From Liolophura sinensis (Eukaryota > Mollusca > Polyplacophora > Chitonida > Chitonidae): a stretch of DNA of 64,000 bases. The notes beneath the pieces were generated by a model that saw only the letters and a program-made list of their open reading frames with translations, was not told the DNA's origin and ran no database searches. The stretch covers positions 13,581,606 to 13,645,605 of the forward strand of contig NC_088305.1 in NCBI RefSeq assembly GCF_032854445.1, given 5' to 3'. Of this stretch, positions 13,111 through 24,973 are shown piece by piece (the first letter of the stretch is position 1; each line of letters starts with the position of its first letter). A program made the position numbers and the translations under genes.

Positions 13111-13487
13111 GGCGAAGGCTGGATTCGAGCAGGCCATCTCATTCGCCATGGCCCGGGCTGTTTAGCGACGAGAACATATTTTAGGACTTATCTAGTTAGG
13201 GAACTTCCCATGACCTTTCAGTTTTCACATATGATCCCATCCATATACATCAGTTCATGGAAAAATCAATCTCAATGCGTTCACAAAACGCATTGAAGTC
13301 GTTCAGCTATTATAGACAGGACACTATCTTACAAACTGTCGCAACGCTACTTCAAGTGCGTTTACCATGCCAAGATCATTCTTCAGTCCATGTTCTCATG
13401 GATGTTACATCAGAACGACAGCAGAATCTCTATTAAAATAATGAACTAAGCAGTGCAGTCTGACATTAAAGGAAAGTATCTCTGTAT

Positions 13488-13583
13488 GTCTATCCTATCT
13501 GTCTGGACACCTATTCATCGTCTATCCTATCTATCTGGACACCTATTCATTGTCTATCCTATCTGTCTGGACACCTATTCATC
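13488..13583. repeat. 32-bp tandem repeat, three units
   Basis: GTCTATCCTATCTGTCTGGA followed by CACCTATTCATC, starting at 13488, 13520 and 13552, nearly identical. Confidence 0.95.
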
Positions 13584-15491
13584 AGATCTACTTCATAGTT
13601 GCGTGGGGTATTACTTGCGACCCAGGCAAATGCTGTGTATAGCTTTGGATCAATTAATAAAGCTGAATAGGCTTCACAAACCTTTACACATGATGTGTGT
13701 GTACACAAAACTTGCATTGTTCGAATGTGTTAAAAGACTTGTTCTGTAAACTAGCCCGCTAGCTTGAGACCACGTGATCTCCTTAGTAAGAGACGGCGTG
13801 GGTGAAAAATATTGTCCTCATACAATGCTATAACACAGGGAAATGACGACAATGAATTCATTTAATGCATTTATATCATTTCAGCTTTCCAGGGAGTATT
13901 TCTGTAGAGCTTACATGAGCTGTTTTTGTTTGATCTTTCAGGTCGCTGTCGGAGTGGCAAACGTGAGCATTTTCCCAATGCTTCAACACTTCCTATATGT
14001 TTTTCGCTCACGCTAAGGCGATCACGTGATCTCCAACTTCTAGATCATCTTACAGAATAGTGACAGTAAAAAAGTTTTATTATTTCTACGGGCACTGCCT
14101 TTGATATGCTCTGTCTGTACAAGAATATCCATATTCCTCAGGTTTCCTTAAACAAACATTTCATAACAATATATGAAGGAGGAAGTTTTATGTTAATTAC
14201 CGGTTGAAAGTAGACAATGATGACCTCTTAAATCTTATTTTAGGTCAGTGTCTAGGTATAAGTGGGACAGCATTCAACTGAATATCCATGGTGGGATTAC
14301 TTATCTATTCTTTACGGTTGACAAGTTCAAGCGAGGAGGAAAACTGAGTGTCCGGAAAAAAGCAGCATCATTCGCCAGGTGATTGACAAATATCCTGGCT
14401 TTAGACCTAAGGGATCCCAACACAGAACAATGACCTTGACATTGATATAATTGATTGTGCTGTCAAGGACAACGATCTTGTGTTGTTGTATAAAAAAACG
14501 TACAGTATAAGGAGTAAAACCGGAGCAGCGACGTCACTCTGATAGTTAGCGAATGGCCACACGTATATCCTACCTCTTGTCAGTTTCTTTCCGTTACGGC
14601 TTTTTTTCACATGTTCATTCCAATACTCAGAAAAAAAAAACTAGCAATTTAAAAGATCCCCAGCACCATGGCATAAGAACAAGGTAAAGTAGGCAGAATC
14701 TGCATCTGGATAAGCATCGTCAACGGCATAGCAGTGGCAGAGAGACAGCGATTTCACCCGCGCCTGATCCAGTGGGTGCCCTGTATGGGCTCTTAAGCAA
14801 CTCATCAAGCAACTCCAGACTTAAGTCATCAATTGCAAGAGTTTAAAATACCAAAGTCAGAACAGGGAATAACTCATATTGTGATTGACACATTGCTCTG
14901 CAGTAAAAAAAATCAAATTTTAAACTGCCAAGAGTAAAACGTTTTAATTGTAGATGTGTTTGAATTTTTTTTACTTAAGATTAAGACGATTAATAAATAT
15001 TGGCCATGTACGGGAGAAACGATTTTACAATCCCGAGCTGAACCATATCGGTATACACACAAGTTTTATTCGGGTTTTACTTCTACAGTGCATTGCCGTC
15101 TGCATGATGGGAATTTATTGCAGAAACTTTTAGATCGATTCGGGGGTTAACGAGAGTTGATTTCAGTTCAATGTTGTTAGAATTTGGCTACAAGATATGG
15201 GTGATTATTTGCAATCTATCCACATCGATCGTTTGGAATCATGCTTTACGTAATCTTACATCGCATACTCCATATTTTATCCACTCACATGAGGGTAAAG
15301 GGCTGTAGACATATACTACGTCATCAGTTTGGCTCCAAAGGTCATATCCTTACAGTAAAGGTGCCACCGAGATGCTTTACAATTCCTTCCTCAAAGCAAG
15401 CATCGAGTAAGTTAGGAAACTTAACCTACGGAAATCCATTGAAGCCATCGACCTGTGCTCCATCTAATCTACCGTCCAATTACAGTTGTGA
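13584..15491. other. Intergenic, no gene seen
   Basis: Weak family C similarity near 14650-14700 (CAGCACCATGGCATAAGAAC). Otherwise unannotated AT-rich DNA. Confidence 0.5.
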
Positions 15492-15765
15492 ATATAATTA
15501 AGACGCACAGCGTAGAGAGAAAAAACAGAGCAGCGACGACAGTGTGATAGCTGGCAAATGGTCACACGTCACCGGTGAAATACGGCCTCTTGTCCGTTTA
15601 CCTGAATGAGGGGTTTATCCTAGAAAAATGTATAAATAGTAACAAATTACACGCTCCTAACACCATGGCTTAACTAGAATAAGGTTAATCAGTGTTCTAG
15701 ATTTACTCAAAATTCTGTGTTGTCATCACATTTAACATACAATCACATTCAAAAAATGCAAATAG
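15492..15765 (+). repeat. Interspersed family C, best copy
   Basis: GTAGAGAGAAAAAACAGAGC, AGCGACGACAGTGTGATAGC, TGGCAAATGGTCACACG, CACCATGGCTTAACTAG and TTTAACATACAATC in order. A partial second copy of the 5' end lies at 15835-15910. No coding capacity; probably a non-autonomous transposon. Confidence 0.75.
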
Positions 15766-15984
15766 ATCCAGCCTTGGGGATGCTTAGTCCACCAGCAGAA
15801 TTCCTGATTTATGCAGGAATACAATATAATTCAGATGTACAGCATAGAGAGAGAAAAAAAACAGAACATCGACGACAGTATGATGGCTGATAAACTGTCA
15901 CAAAGAACTGTCACGTAAAAGTGTGTAATAGATAAAACAAAGGAAGATTCCGTTCTATCAAGGCGATACAACAGACATTAGCTT

Positions 15985-16445
15985 TCCTGCACCAGACGTC
16001 AACCAAAATGGACGTTCCGGGGGAAATATCGCAAGGCCAATTCCTAAAACAACGCTCAGCACAAAGTACCAAATATACATTCATATACCATTCGTAGTCC
16101 GTAAAGAGCGTTCCAAGTCGATAATCAAGATCCATTTCCAAAACAACGTTTAACACTAGCTCCCAAAGAGAAATTTATGTGAGAAATTATACACATAGGA
16201 AATAAAGCCGGTAACACACAAGAGAGAAGCGGTCATCAGTTTTCAATGATGCTGGGCAGACAGTGGATATTCCAGGCATGAATTCCATATCAGAGTTCAA
16301 ATTCGTAGTCCATTCGTACCAAAGAACTAAGCAAGTAAATGTCAAGTACGAAATTATGAGAAATGTATACAAAAAGAAACAGTCAACAGTTTTCGGCGAA
16401 AGGAATATTCTAGGCTAATGAATAAAATGAGTATCTCAAATCGTA
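15985..16445 (+). repeat. Family D, several partial copies in a row
   Basis: The core motif occurs more than once: GGACGTTCCGGGGGAAATAT with CCAATTCCTAAAACAACG, then GCGTTCCAAGTCGATAATCA with CCATTTCCAAAACAACG, and AAACAGTCAACAGTTTTC. This suggests tandem or nested insertion. Confidence 0.65.
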
Positions 16446-17319
16446 CCTTCTCATTGCTTCTTACTTTAGCATTTCTTGAAATTACATTTCTTTAAATTTT
16501 AGTGGCACGGAGGGATTTCCCTGGTTCAGATGGTTGTAACCCGAGGGTTCTAATCTGCGGCTTGAAATCAGTTAATGGGAATGTCAGGTAACATGACAAA
16601 GCCCAGTAGTTTAGTCCTGGAACTAGGACAATCGAGAAACGTTTATGAAAAACTTCATCTACGAAGTTTTTAACGAAATTGTGTTCAGGTCCTATCTAAC
16701 ACCACCAAATACGACGAATCGGGGTTTTTTACTTTTTCTTTTTTCTAGCTAACGTCTTTGATGGGTATTTGTAGACTGGTGAACAGAATATTGCGTGCGA
16801 GTTTATTAGCTAACAGCGTTTCGATCTCGATTCTAAGACAGTTATCGAGCCAGTGTTATTGGTAAGTGTACATACATTAAGTAAGGGGTGCATGAAAAGG
16901 TTGTATAAAAAGAAGAGTATGGTTTGCAGGAAAATAAGGGAGATAAGCCAAGGAGGTGGGAACAGTTTTTTTTTTACTTTTGAGGTATAGTTTTGTTTCT
17001 TAATAATCCATTTATGTTTTTTGCAAACTTCCGTCAGTGGTCGGAAATATTCGGAAATGAGTCATCGATGAATAGACAGGGAATTCAGGACCAGCTTAGC
17101 GACTCCAATTCGCTCCCCTCCCCCAACCCCTCAACAAAGTTGTTTTGACACCTATCACGGAATGACGTCACCACAACAGGTTATTTAATTTCCGGACGGA
17201 CCGCTAAAATCTTAGGAAAACCGTACTTTAAATCAAATTGCAATTGCAATCAAAGCTCAACTGAGATTATCAGATACATATTTTAGTATCCACATCTTAC
17301 ATACTTAAATTGTACACAA
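16446..17319. other. Intergenic, nothing recognised
   Basis: No coding signal. TCAGTGGTCGGAAATATTCG at about 17034-17060 recurs at about 37031-37060 (CAACGGTCGGAAATATTCGG), with a shared downstream CAACAAAGTTGTTTTGA, so this is part of another low-copy interspersed repeat. Confidence 0.5.
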
Positions 17320-17530
17320 TGCTTTCACTCATTCGCCTAGAACATTCCTTGTGTTTGTCCAACATCATTAAAAACTGTTGCCTTGCATGATTTTTTTGCT
17401 AATTTCGTACTTTATACACTTCCCAGTGCCTTGGTGTTTTTAAGTAAACTTTGGGATTATTGACGTGGAACGTCCATTTTGATTGAGGGATGGTATACGA
17501 ATGTCTGTTTCGCATAGATTCATGGATCTT
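17320..17530 (-). repeat. Family D copy, reverse orientation
   Basis: Plus strand reads TCGCCTAGAACATTCCTTGT, AAAACTGTTG, GACGTGGAACGTCCATTTTG and GGTATACGAATGTCTG, the reverse complement of the D consensus. Confidence 0.7.
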
Positions 17531-17879
17531 TTACTTAAATCTGTTTGGATTAGCTGGTCGTAAACTTTTGCTAAGATTTAGCCTGTTATTCGTGAAGTTA
17601 AATACTTTTTTTTTTGGGTAAAAAGCTTAATCTCTCAATATACCATTCAGTCCCGTCTCATCCATGAAATCTGCCAGAAGACAATCTTTAATATTACCCT
17701 GGCTGCCATTGGGTCTAATGTCTTTGTACTGTGACTAGATGAGGCGTCATATATATGCACAGGTGTCACTGCTCTGGTATCTCGTATGCCGGTGTAAACC
17801 GGGATTCTCTTGGTGGGCTAATCATAGCCGAGGCCTGGCCCCTTTGCATTCTTTTAGTGTGTTTGTATATTGCATACCA

Positions 17880-18075
17880 TCACAACACGGGCATTTAAGT
17901 AATTGTAGACCAGTGACCTCCAATACATGGAAACTCACATCACTGAGTTTGTTTTTTTTACCTAATTCTGCGTATGCAACAGTGTTACGGGGCGTGTAAT
18001 TTGCTTACATTTAAGCATTTATACATGAACAGTTGGAATAAAATCTTAACTCAGGTAAACTGAGTAAGCAGATTT
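17880..18075 (-). repeat. Family C copy, reverse orientation
   Basis: CCAGTGACCTCCAATACATG, TTTACCTAATTCTGC, CATTTAAGCATTTATACATG and TAACTCAGGTAAACTGAG match the copies at 8.9, 21.5 and 37.3 kb. Confidence 0.65.
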
Positions 18076-18809
18076 CAATGTTTACGACTGCATGGTTTGC
18101 TACTAGGAGACACCGCAGCTATGTGACGAAAATGAAACCGTGGAAAATGAAATACAATTTCAAACATGACCCTTTTCTTCTGAGGATCAACCGTTTCGCG
18201 GCGGACGAAATACTTTTCTATTCCGAGAACACATTCTTTCTATTCGAGCAAGTGAACATTTGAGTCATGCAAAACCTTTATAACACACTAACAACTTCAT
18301 TTCCTATACATTACTTACTGTTTTCTCCGTCATACAAGATTTTTAACGTTTCCCCCTATAATCGGATCATTATCTACTTTTATCGTAGACGCTTTCTTTT
18401 TTAAATAATTATGTTATGTTTCTGTGCTCTATTTTCTCTTTATTTATTCATTTGTTCGGGTTTAAGACCTTACTCAAGAGTTGTGTACTTATTCGACGGC
18501 AGCGGGCGCAGACGGGTAACCCCGATGCTTTACAAACTTCCTGACCTACTCGATTCTAACCTATGACCTCATTGGTCGGTCAAGGCCTGTAGTGTGCAAA
18601 GTGTGAGGGGATGTACCAGCAAGGGTCGTCGTTTACTGCAATAATAAGTCAACTGTTAATTTATTGTCTCCTGGTGATATTGATTGCGAATATCAAAAAT
18701 TGCTGCAGGATAAAACAGGATACTCTCCAATGACCGTGTAATCTCAATGCCAATGGCGTTTTAATTGAGGTTGAATGTTGTTTAGATTATGAACTAGTTA
18801 TTTCGTACT
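18076..18809. other. Intergenic, nothing recognised
   Basis: No repeat or coding signal that I can name. Confidence 0.5.
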
Positions 18810-19270
18810 CTACAACTGAAGACAAACCATAATGAGCGTTCCACACAATAATTGCAGTCCAATTCCCACAATAACTTTCAATACAAACACCCAAGAAAAG
18901 CATATAGTCTAAATTAAGAAATTATAGGACGTAAAGACAAAATAAACGGTTTTTGATACCGAAGGGTAAAAAAAAATATTGCACACTTTAATTGTATGCA
19001 AATCGTGTACCGTGCTACCGCGCTTCCTTCCAATAGTTCCGCGTGGTGATATTGTTCAACGTGTGGCATATTCGGCTTCCGAGTTAAGCAAAATCAGACG
19101 CAGTCATGAAGCAGAGGGCCAGAGGCCCTGAACGGTCACTCCGTCCATGCTATTTTGCAAGAGGACTCTACTCATTGTAAAATTTCAGAAACTTAGCTTT
19201 GATCATGGACACATGCACTAGTTTTTGTAGAGTATAGTAACAATTGTTGTACTGAAATCGCCTCACAATT
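18810..19270 (+). repeat. Family D copy with 3' extension
   Basis: The D core (GAGCGTTCCACACAATAATT, AGAAAAGCATATAGTCTAAA) is followed by GACGCAGTCATGAAGCAGAG and CTCTACTCATTGTAAAA. The same extension follows D at 46.1 kb and occurs alone near 39.2 kb. Confidence 0.65.
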
Positions 19271-19863
19271 AAGAGGATCTCACAAACCCTGCAGCCTTTT
19301 ATGTCGTATATATTACAGATATGTAGGCTGCTATTTTAGACATCAGTATAATAGCAGAGGGTTACCGCTGGTACAGTCGCCTTGGCCACGACTGTCTGTA
19401 GAAGCATTTGGACGAACTAGGCTCCTTCGCAGCCACTAGAATACCTGTCACGCTGACTAGATACCGTGACCTTCAGACAATACCACTCCCCGAACTGACC
19501 AAAAAAAACCCCCCAAAACAAGCGGCCGAGTCTATCTGGAGGCGATTAAGAACTTGTCCTTAAGCTGATAACGATGAAGAAAGCTTGTTCAGAAGATGTG
19601 GAACACGTTTGAACAATGTTGATGTTTATCGGTACACCCACGAGCACTGACCACGTCGTGGGTTGCTTATCTCACCTCTTCACGTGCACCTGCTCTGTAC
19701 CTACAGTTGTCAATCATCTCTCCGGAGCTGTCACTCATGTATCTGCTATCCCGCCCGCCCTACATACACTACTTACAGTCACAAAGGTATACAAAGCTGT
19801 ACGTGGCATCTTAAAGCAGTAGACTTTCAGAATGATACAAAATCTTGACCATACTAAATTATA

Positions 19864-20080
19864 ACTTGATTTATTTATTTGATTCGTGTTTTACTTCGTA
19901 TTCAAAAATATTTTACTTATACCACGGCATTCAGCAAGGAAACCTGGCAGAGCCCGGGGAAAATCCACGACCATCCTTAGACTGTTGACACAGCTTCCCA
20001 CATACCATTTTAGTGGAAGCCAGCATGAGCTGGCCTTGAACTCACAGTGATCGTATTGAATGCTGACTTTGAGGTGATGC
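19864..20080 (-). mobile_element. SINE-A copy, probable 8-bp target duplication
   Basis: ATTTATTTATTTGATTCGTG tail, then GCAGAGCCCGGGGAAAATCC and GAAGCCAGCATGAGCTGG (reverse). AAATTATA flanks it at 19856-19863 and 20081-20088. The tRNA-like head is absent. Confidence 0.8.
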
Positions 20081-20636
20081 AAATTATATCTCATCAATTA
20101 AATACATGGCATTCCGCTTTTCATTTCATGGAATGTGTTTCCTTGTTTCATCATAAAACTGCTCTTGATCTATTTTGTTGATTTTTACATACATACCAAG
20201 AAAACACAGTTACTTAAAATTGTATCTGAGCTAATTTTAAATTGTATCAGATTTAAAATAACATATGTAGTAAGCTTAAGAGGGTTGGAACATCGTGAAC
20301 AACGGTTGTGACATAAAACATCAGCTATGTCCCTCTGACCTCAGTATAGAGCTGACGAGATTGAGAATTATAATAAAGCCTCGGCTCCTGCACTGAAAAT
20401 TTTAACAATGTTTTGACTCACCCACAAAAAGATTTGCAGACGGCACTGAACATTTTAGAAATGTTTTCAACGATGATGTGTATCATTATACTGAAAATTT
20501 GAACAGTGCTATAACCTACAGCTGCAGGTACTTTCTACAGAAGCTCAGCAGAGAATTTTGAAAGTTTGACAAATGCTGGGACTCATTCACAGATTACCTA
20601 TACGGGGGATTCCGGAAGTGCAAAAAACGCTTTACT

Positions 20637-20849
20637 GGCCTCGGGATCACGAAACAATCTTAGACTTATGTCAAAATTTCAAATTAGATAAACACTCTTA
20701 TTCCTGATGTAACAAGTTGATAATAATGCTTGAGAACGTAAATACTTGATTATTGTTATTGTTCGACTAAAATAACGGATTGGAAAATACCACATTTAAA
20801 TGATTACACTTTTGACTTTAGTCTAAGATCGTCTCGTGATCCCGGGACC
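20637..20849. mobile_element. Family F inverted-repeat element (MITE-like), copy 1
   Basis: Terminal inverted repeats of about 40 bp (CGGGATCACGAAACAATCTT on the left; reverse complement CGGGATCACGAGACGATCTT on the right), roughly 34/40 identical. 213 bp, no coding capacity. No clear target duplication. Confidence 0.8.
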
Positions 20850-21379
20850 CGGAGAGGATACTCGCAGTTTTAACAGCGCTACTGATAGAAAATGGATGTT
20901 TATACGAGATAAGAAGAAGGCTTTCTTCTCGGAAAAGTCGATACGGGAGCTGTAATGAAGAAAAGGAGCCACTCTTGTCATTATCACACCCCCATAAACC
21001 ACAACTTCTGTTTGTCACGCGTTTCGGTGTATATATAAACTTGTATACAGCGCCGGACCGGCCTACATATCACAGATCTGATAAATGTATTATGTCTGAG
21101 GTAAGTACTAACCACAAGATAATCTTCGAACAGGATACGCCAACTCGTGCAACCTCACTAAATGCTGTTTGATCTTTTCATACGGAAAACACTTCATCCT
21201 TGAAGAACAGAGGCATGGGAAATGTCCATTCTGTGATACTGATATGGTGAAACCGAAAACAGAGCACTTCGCATTAAACCTACTGAAAGCTTCTTGGTGT
21301 TTAATAAAACATTCCAAACCAAAATGATTAAAGATATTTCCAATATACAATCAAATTGCCATGCAGTTTAACGGTAGCA
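20850..21379. other. Intergenic, nothing recognised
   Basis: Unique-looking sequence, no coding signal. Confidence 0.45.
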
Positions 21380-21680
21380 ATTTTCCATGCAGGTGTACAT
21401 AAACCAGGATTTTGCTGGTAGACTAAGGATCCCCGGACTCAGGACTAGTCAACATCACTTCATTTCTTTTAAGCCATGGTGCTTGGTGGGGGGGGGGGGG
21501 GGGGGGGGGCGTGTAAATTGCTACTATTTATGCATTTACATGAGCAGTTAGTTTAAAACCCTGACTGAGATAAATTGACATAAGGCCGTATTTCACCGGT
21601 ATCATGTGATCATTTGCCCAGCTATCACGCTGTCGCTGCTCTGGTCCTGCTCTCTATGCTGTACCTCTTAAATTATATTC
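21380..21680 (-). repeat. Family C copy with a 22-G tract
   Basis: GTGTAAATTGCTACTATTTA, CGGTATCATGTGATCATTTG and CCAGCTATCACGCTGTCGCT match family C in reverse. A run of 22 G at 21488-21509 adjoins it and may be an assembly-sensitive site. Confidence 0.65.
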
Positions 21681-21764
21681 ATCTCGCTGAAGATCTTCAG
21701 GCTCACGCACGCATGTACCATATACAGACGTTCCCATTTAGACCTTCACAATATATATATATAC

Positions 21765-22097
21765 TCGACCCCTTCGGTGGCCTAATGGTTAGAGTGTTGG
21801 CCTCGAAGCCAGCCCAGAGATCACACCCGGGTCGGGTCATACCAAAAACTTTAAAAATGGTACTTGCTGCTGCCTGGCTTGGCGCTCAGCACAGAGAGGA
21901 TAGAGCAAGGGAACATGACTGGTTGTCAGTATGATGTGACTGGGTGGTGTGTCATGCCTTGTGTGTTTAGCACGATACATCAGTGGCGGGATGGACTCGC
22001 CCTGCCACAAGAAGACACAGTATATGTACACACATCTAATGACTCCTCGTCGTCAAATCACTGAAAAATTGTTAAGTATGACGTTAAACCCTGAGCG

Positions 22098-22104
<7 letters not shown>
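21765..22104 (+). mobile_element. SINE-B with alternative tRNA-like head
   Basis: Head GGTGGCCTAATGGTTAGAGT with a B-box-like region. Body GCTTGGCGCTCAGCACAGAG. 3' end ACTGAAAAATTGTTAAGTAT then GACGTTAAACCC, directly followed by an AT microsatellite. Confidence 0.85.
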
Positions 22105-22144
<40 letters not shown>

Positions 22145-22146
22145 TT

Positions 22147-22220
<74 letters not shown>

Positions 22221-22222
22221 TT

Positions 22223-22262
<40 letters not shown>
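22105..22262. repeat. Compound (AT)n/(AC)n microsatellite
   Basis: (AT)n, CTTTACACACACACAC, (AT)n, CTTTACACACAC, (AT)n. The CTTTACAC block is duplicated. Confidence 0.95.
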
Positions 22263-22264
<2 letters not shown>

Positions 22265-22674
22265 TCTCTGTACCACGATTCTTCACAAAGACAAAATTTT
22301 GCCATTATTTGCCTGCGTTCGCTGAAAAGTCCATCGTTACAAAAACCTCAAACACGGCATACGTTACTTCTACTATTCATACAATGATTAAATTCCCAGA
22401 AATTCCATAAATATAGCATCCGTGTGAAATCTAGTACATATGTGACATTTTTTGCATTATAAAAGAATATCATTTGCAATACTATACCACGATTAAGTTT
22501 GCAAGTGGGGGAGGGGGGCGGTACAATTCGGCCAGATCAGTCGGGTAATCGCCACATATTACATATACGAAGAATGTTATCAACATCTGATGTAACGCCA
22601 TGGACCGAGGAAGACTGAATGTTTTATAAACCTGAGATTTCAACAGCATAAATTTAGATGATTGCTGTTTACTT

Positions 22675-22904
22675 CACTCCAAAAATTAATCTGTTAATTT
22701 TAACAGAAACTCATGGATTCTGGAATGTATTCTGTTATTACAGCAGATTGTTCTGTTAAATATAACACACATACACATTCTATTAACTTTAACATACAAA
22801 TTCTATTAAACTAACAGAATATTATGTTATATCAACAGAATACACTCTAGCATTACTCAGACAACAGATTTTCTGTTACAATTAACAGATTAATTTTTGG
22901 AGTG
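22675..22904. mobile_element. Family G inverted-repeat element (MITE-like)
   Basis: Terminal inverted repeats of about 35 bp beginning CACTCCAAAAATTAATCTGT, 34/35 matching between ends. The interior is full of CTGTTA/TAACAG motifs, so most of the 230 bp could pair. No coding capacity. Confidence 0.85.
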
Positions 22905-23266
22905 TCGGACCTAGAAAATATAAACTTTTATACTGGCCTATTAAAAACAGGATGTAAAAATATATGCACCGGTAAACAGCTGGTATAGTAACAACAGGGA
23001 TAGACTTAGTTAGCAACTAAATATGCAAAAGTGTAAAATTAGAAACCATTATTGTCCATGCATGCATGCATATATTGTATGTGAAAAAGGTGTAGCCACC
23101 AGTTTCAAATGGCTCTGGAGAAATACAGTAAATGTTGGCACAAATGTCAAATCTGTGTGACAGTATACGATTTACTATTGTCCGGGTGATATAATGTCAT
23201 ACTAGCAAGATGAAATGGTTATTCATAATATGTCGCACAAAGCTTATACCTATACCTCTAGACTAA

Positions 23267-23486
23267 GCCCCGGGGTCACGAAGCGATCTTGGAATTATGT
23301 CACAATTTCCAGTCACATTAAAGTTGTTATTTCTTACGTAACAATGTCAAAATATTGCCTGACAAATTAATTCCTAGGTAAGTTATTTTAAAACAAATTT
23401 CGACTAAAATAACGAACAAGAACATATCAGTTTTAATGACTGAAATTTTGACTTAAGTCTAAGATCGCTTCGGGATTCCAGGGCCT
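23267..23486. mobile_element. Family F inverted-repeat element, copy 2
   Basis: Ends share CGAAGCGATCTT and ..GTCAMAATTTC in inverted orientation. The interior TTTCGACTAAAATAACG(G/A)A also matches copy 1. CTAAGC lies on both flanks and could be a target duplication. Confidence 0.8.
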
Positions 23487-23697
23487 AAGCTATCAGAAGT
23501 CATGTAGGTAATTTTCCAATTGAACGTCTGAGTCACATACGTTGTTTCGTTAACGTAGGAAAATGTTTAATTCTTACATATATCAACTTGATAGACAAAA
23601 CATGGTTAGCATATACTGGTTGATTCTGCTTGGCGTTATGCAAATCAGAGTCCTCTAGTACCACATACATGGTGACATAGCCACATTGCATAGATAT

Positions 23698-23699
23698 AT

Positions 23700-23750
<51 letters not shown>

Positions 23751-23900
23751 CTTATTTGATTTGTGTTTTACGCCGTACTCATTTCACTTATACGACCGCG
23801 GCCAGCATTATGGTGGGAGGAAACCGGGCAGAGCCCGGGGGAAACCCACGTCCATCCGCAGGCTGCTGACAGACCTTCCCACGTACAACCGGAGAGGGGC
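23698..23900 (-). mobile_element. SINE-A copy, head missing
   Basis: A long (TTTA)n tail (23698-23757), then GTGTTTTACGCCGTACTCAT, GGCAGAGCCCGGGGGAAACC and CCTTCCCACGTACAACCGGA. Confidence 0.9.
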
Positions 23901-24763
23901 ATGGTTATAAGACAATTTTTTTAACTATGGCCTGAGTTATGTACTTTGGGATGAATTGTAGTTACCACCACTTGTAAGTAAATCCTCTGTCCACCTGACT
24001 AACCAGCATTGCTTCAACTGCATGCGAAAGCCAGCCACGCCGCCAGATCTCCTGAAGGATACTTCTGTAGCTGTTAAATTTCCTAAATAAGGTTTTGTCT
24101 GGTTTAATAGCAGAGCTTTATCAAGTGATAAAGGTGTAGGCTACAATGATGAAAATGCCCAGCATGTAGTCTTCATGATGTAAATTTATTGCATGTTAAT
24201 TTAGAAAAAAAATTTTAAGGTAGCCATAATATTAAATTGGACGTTATATATTTTAATTCCATTTTTTCAACGTTTTCTTTCATCAAATCTAAAATAATAA
24301 TCCATGGAATATGATCAATATTTGTTTTTGTATGATATATGCAAGTGGGGATTGTCGTGACTTCTACAACACTACACGGGATGAACATCTGGAAAACATT
24401 GATCTCTGGACTGTTAGTTTAGCGGAAACGGGCAGGACGCCATGTTTGGACAAGAGCTTATAATTGGTGTGACAATATCGACCCGCGCACGTGTGCCACT
24501 CTCGTGAACGAGATCGGGACGTGATTTTGATAAAACCACAATAATCGGATTTCAAGGAACATATTGATGGCTGTTAAGTACCGATAAAAGCCGAGGAAGG
24601 CTAACGTCTCTCTGCCTTTATAAAAGCAATAAAACGGTTTCTGCCAAAAGACTTAAATAAAACCTGGGGGAACGCATCCTTCCAAAATTTTCTGAAAATA
24701 TCACCCCGAAATTATCAGTGACTTATATACAAGATGAAAACACGTTGACGTGCGCCTTGAACA

Positions 24764-24768
<5 letters not shown>
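23901..24768. other. Intergenic, nothing recognised
   Basis: No coding signal. 24360-24560 is less AT-rich than its surroundings. Confidence 0.45.
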
Positions 24769-24844
<76 letters not shown>

Positions 24845-24933
24845 ACGTAATGGATATAAGTAGTTTCCTATCAGGTATGAACCGGTTATTGCGATGGCGC
24901 TACATTGAACTAGCAAAGATTTGTTATAATATA

Positions 24934-24970
<37 letters not shown>
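24769..24970. repeat. Two (AT)n tracts
   Basis: (AT)n at 24769-24840 and 24936-24970, separated by 95 bp of ordinary sequence. Confidence 0.95.

Positions 24971-24973
<3 letters not shown>

Noticed and set aside
22084-22410. Tyr-Ile repeat proteins (also at 24.7 and 46.2 kb)
   Set aside because: These are translations of (AT)n microsatellites, not genes.
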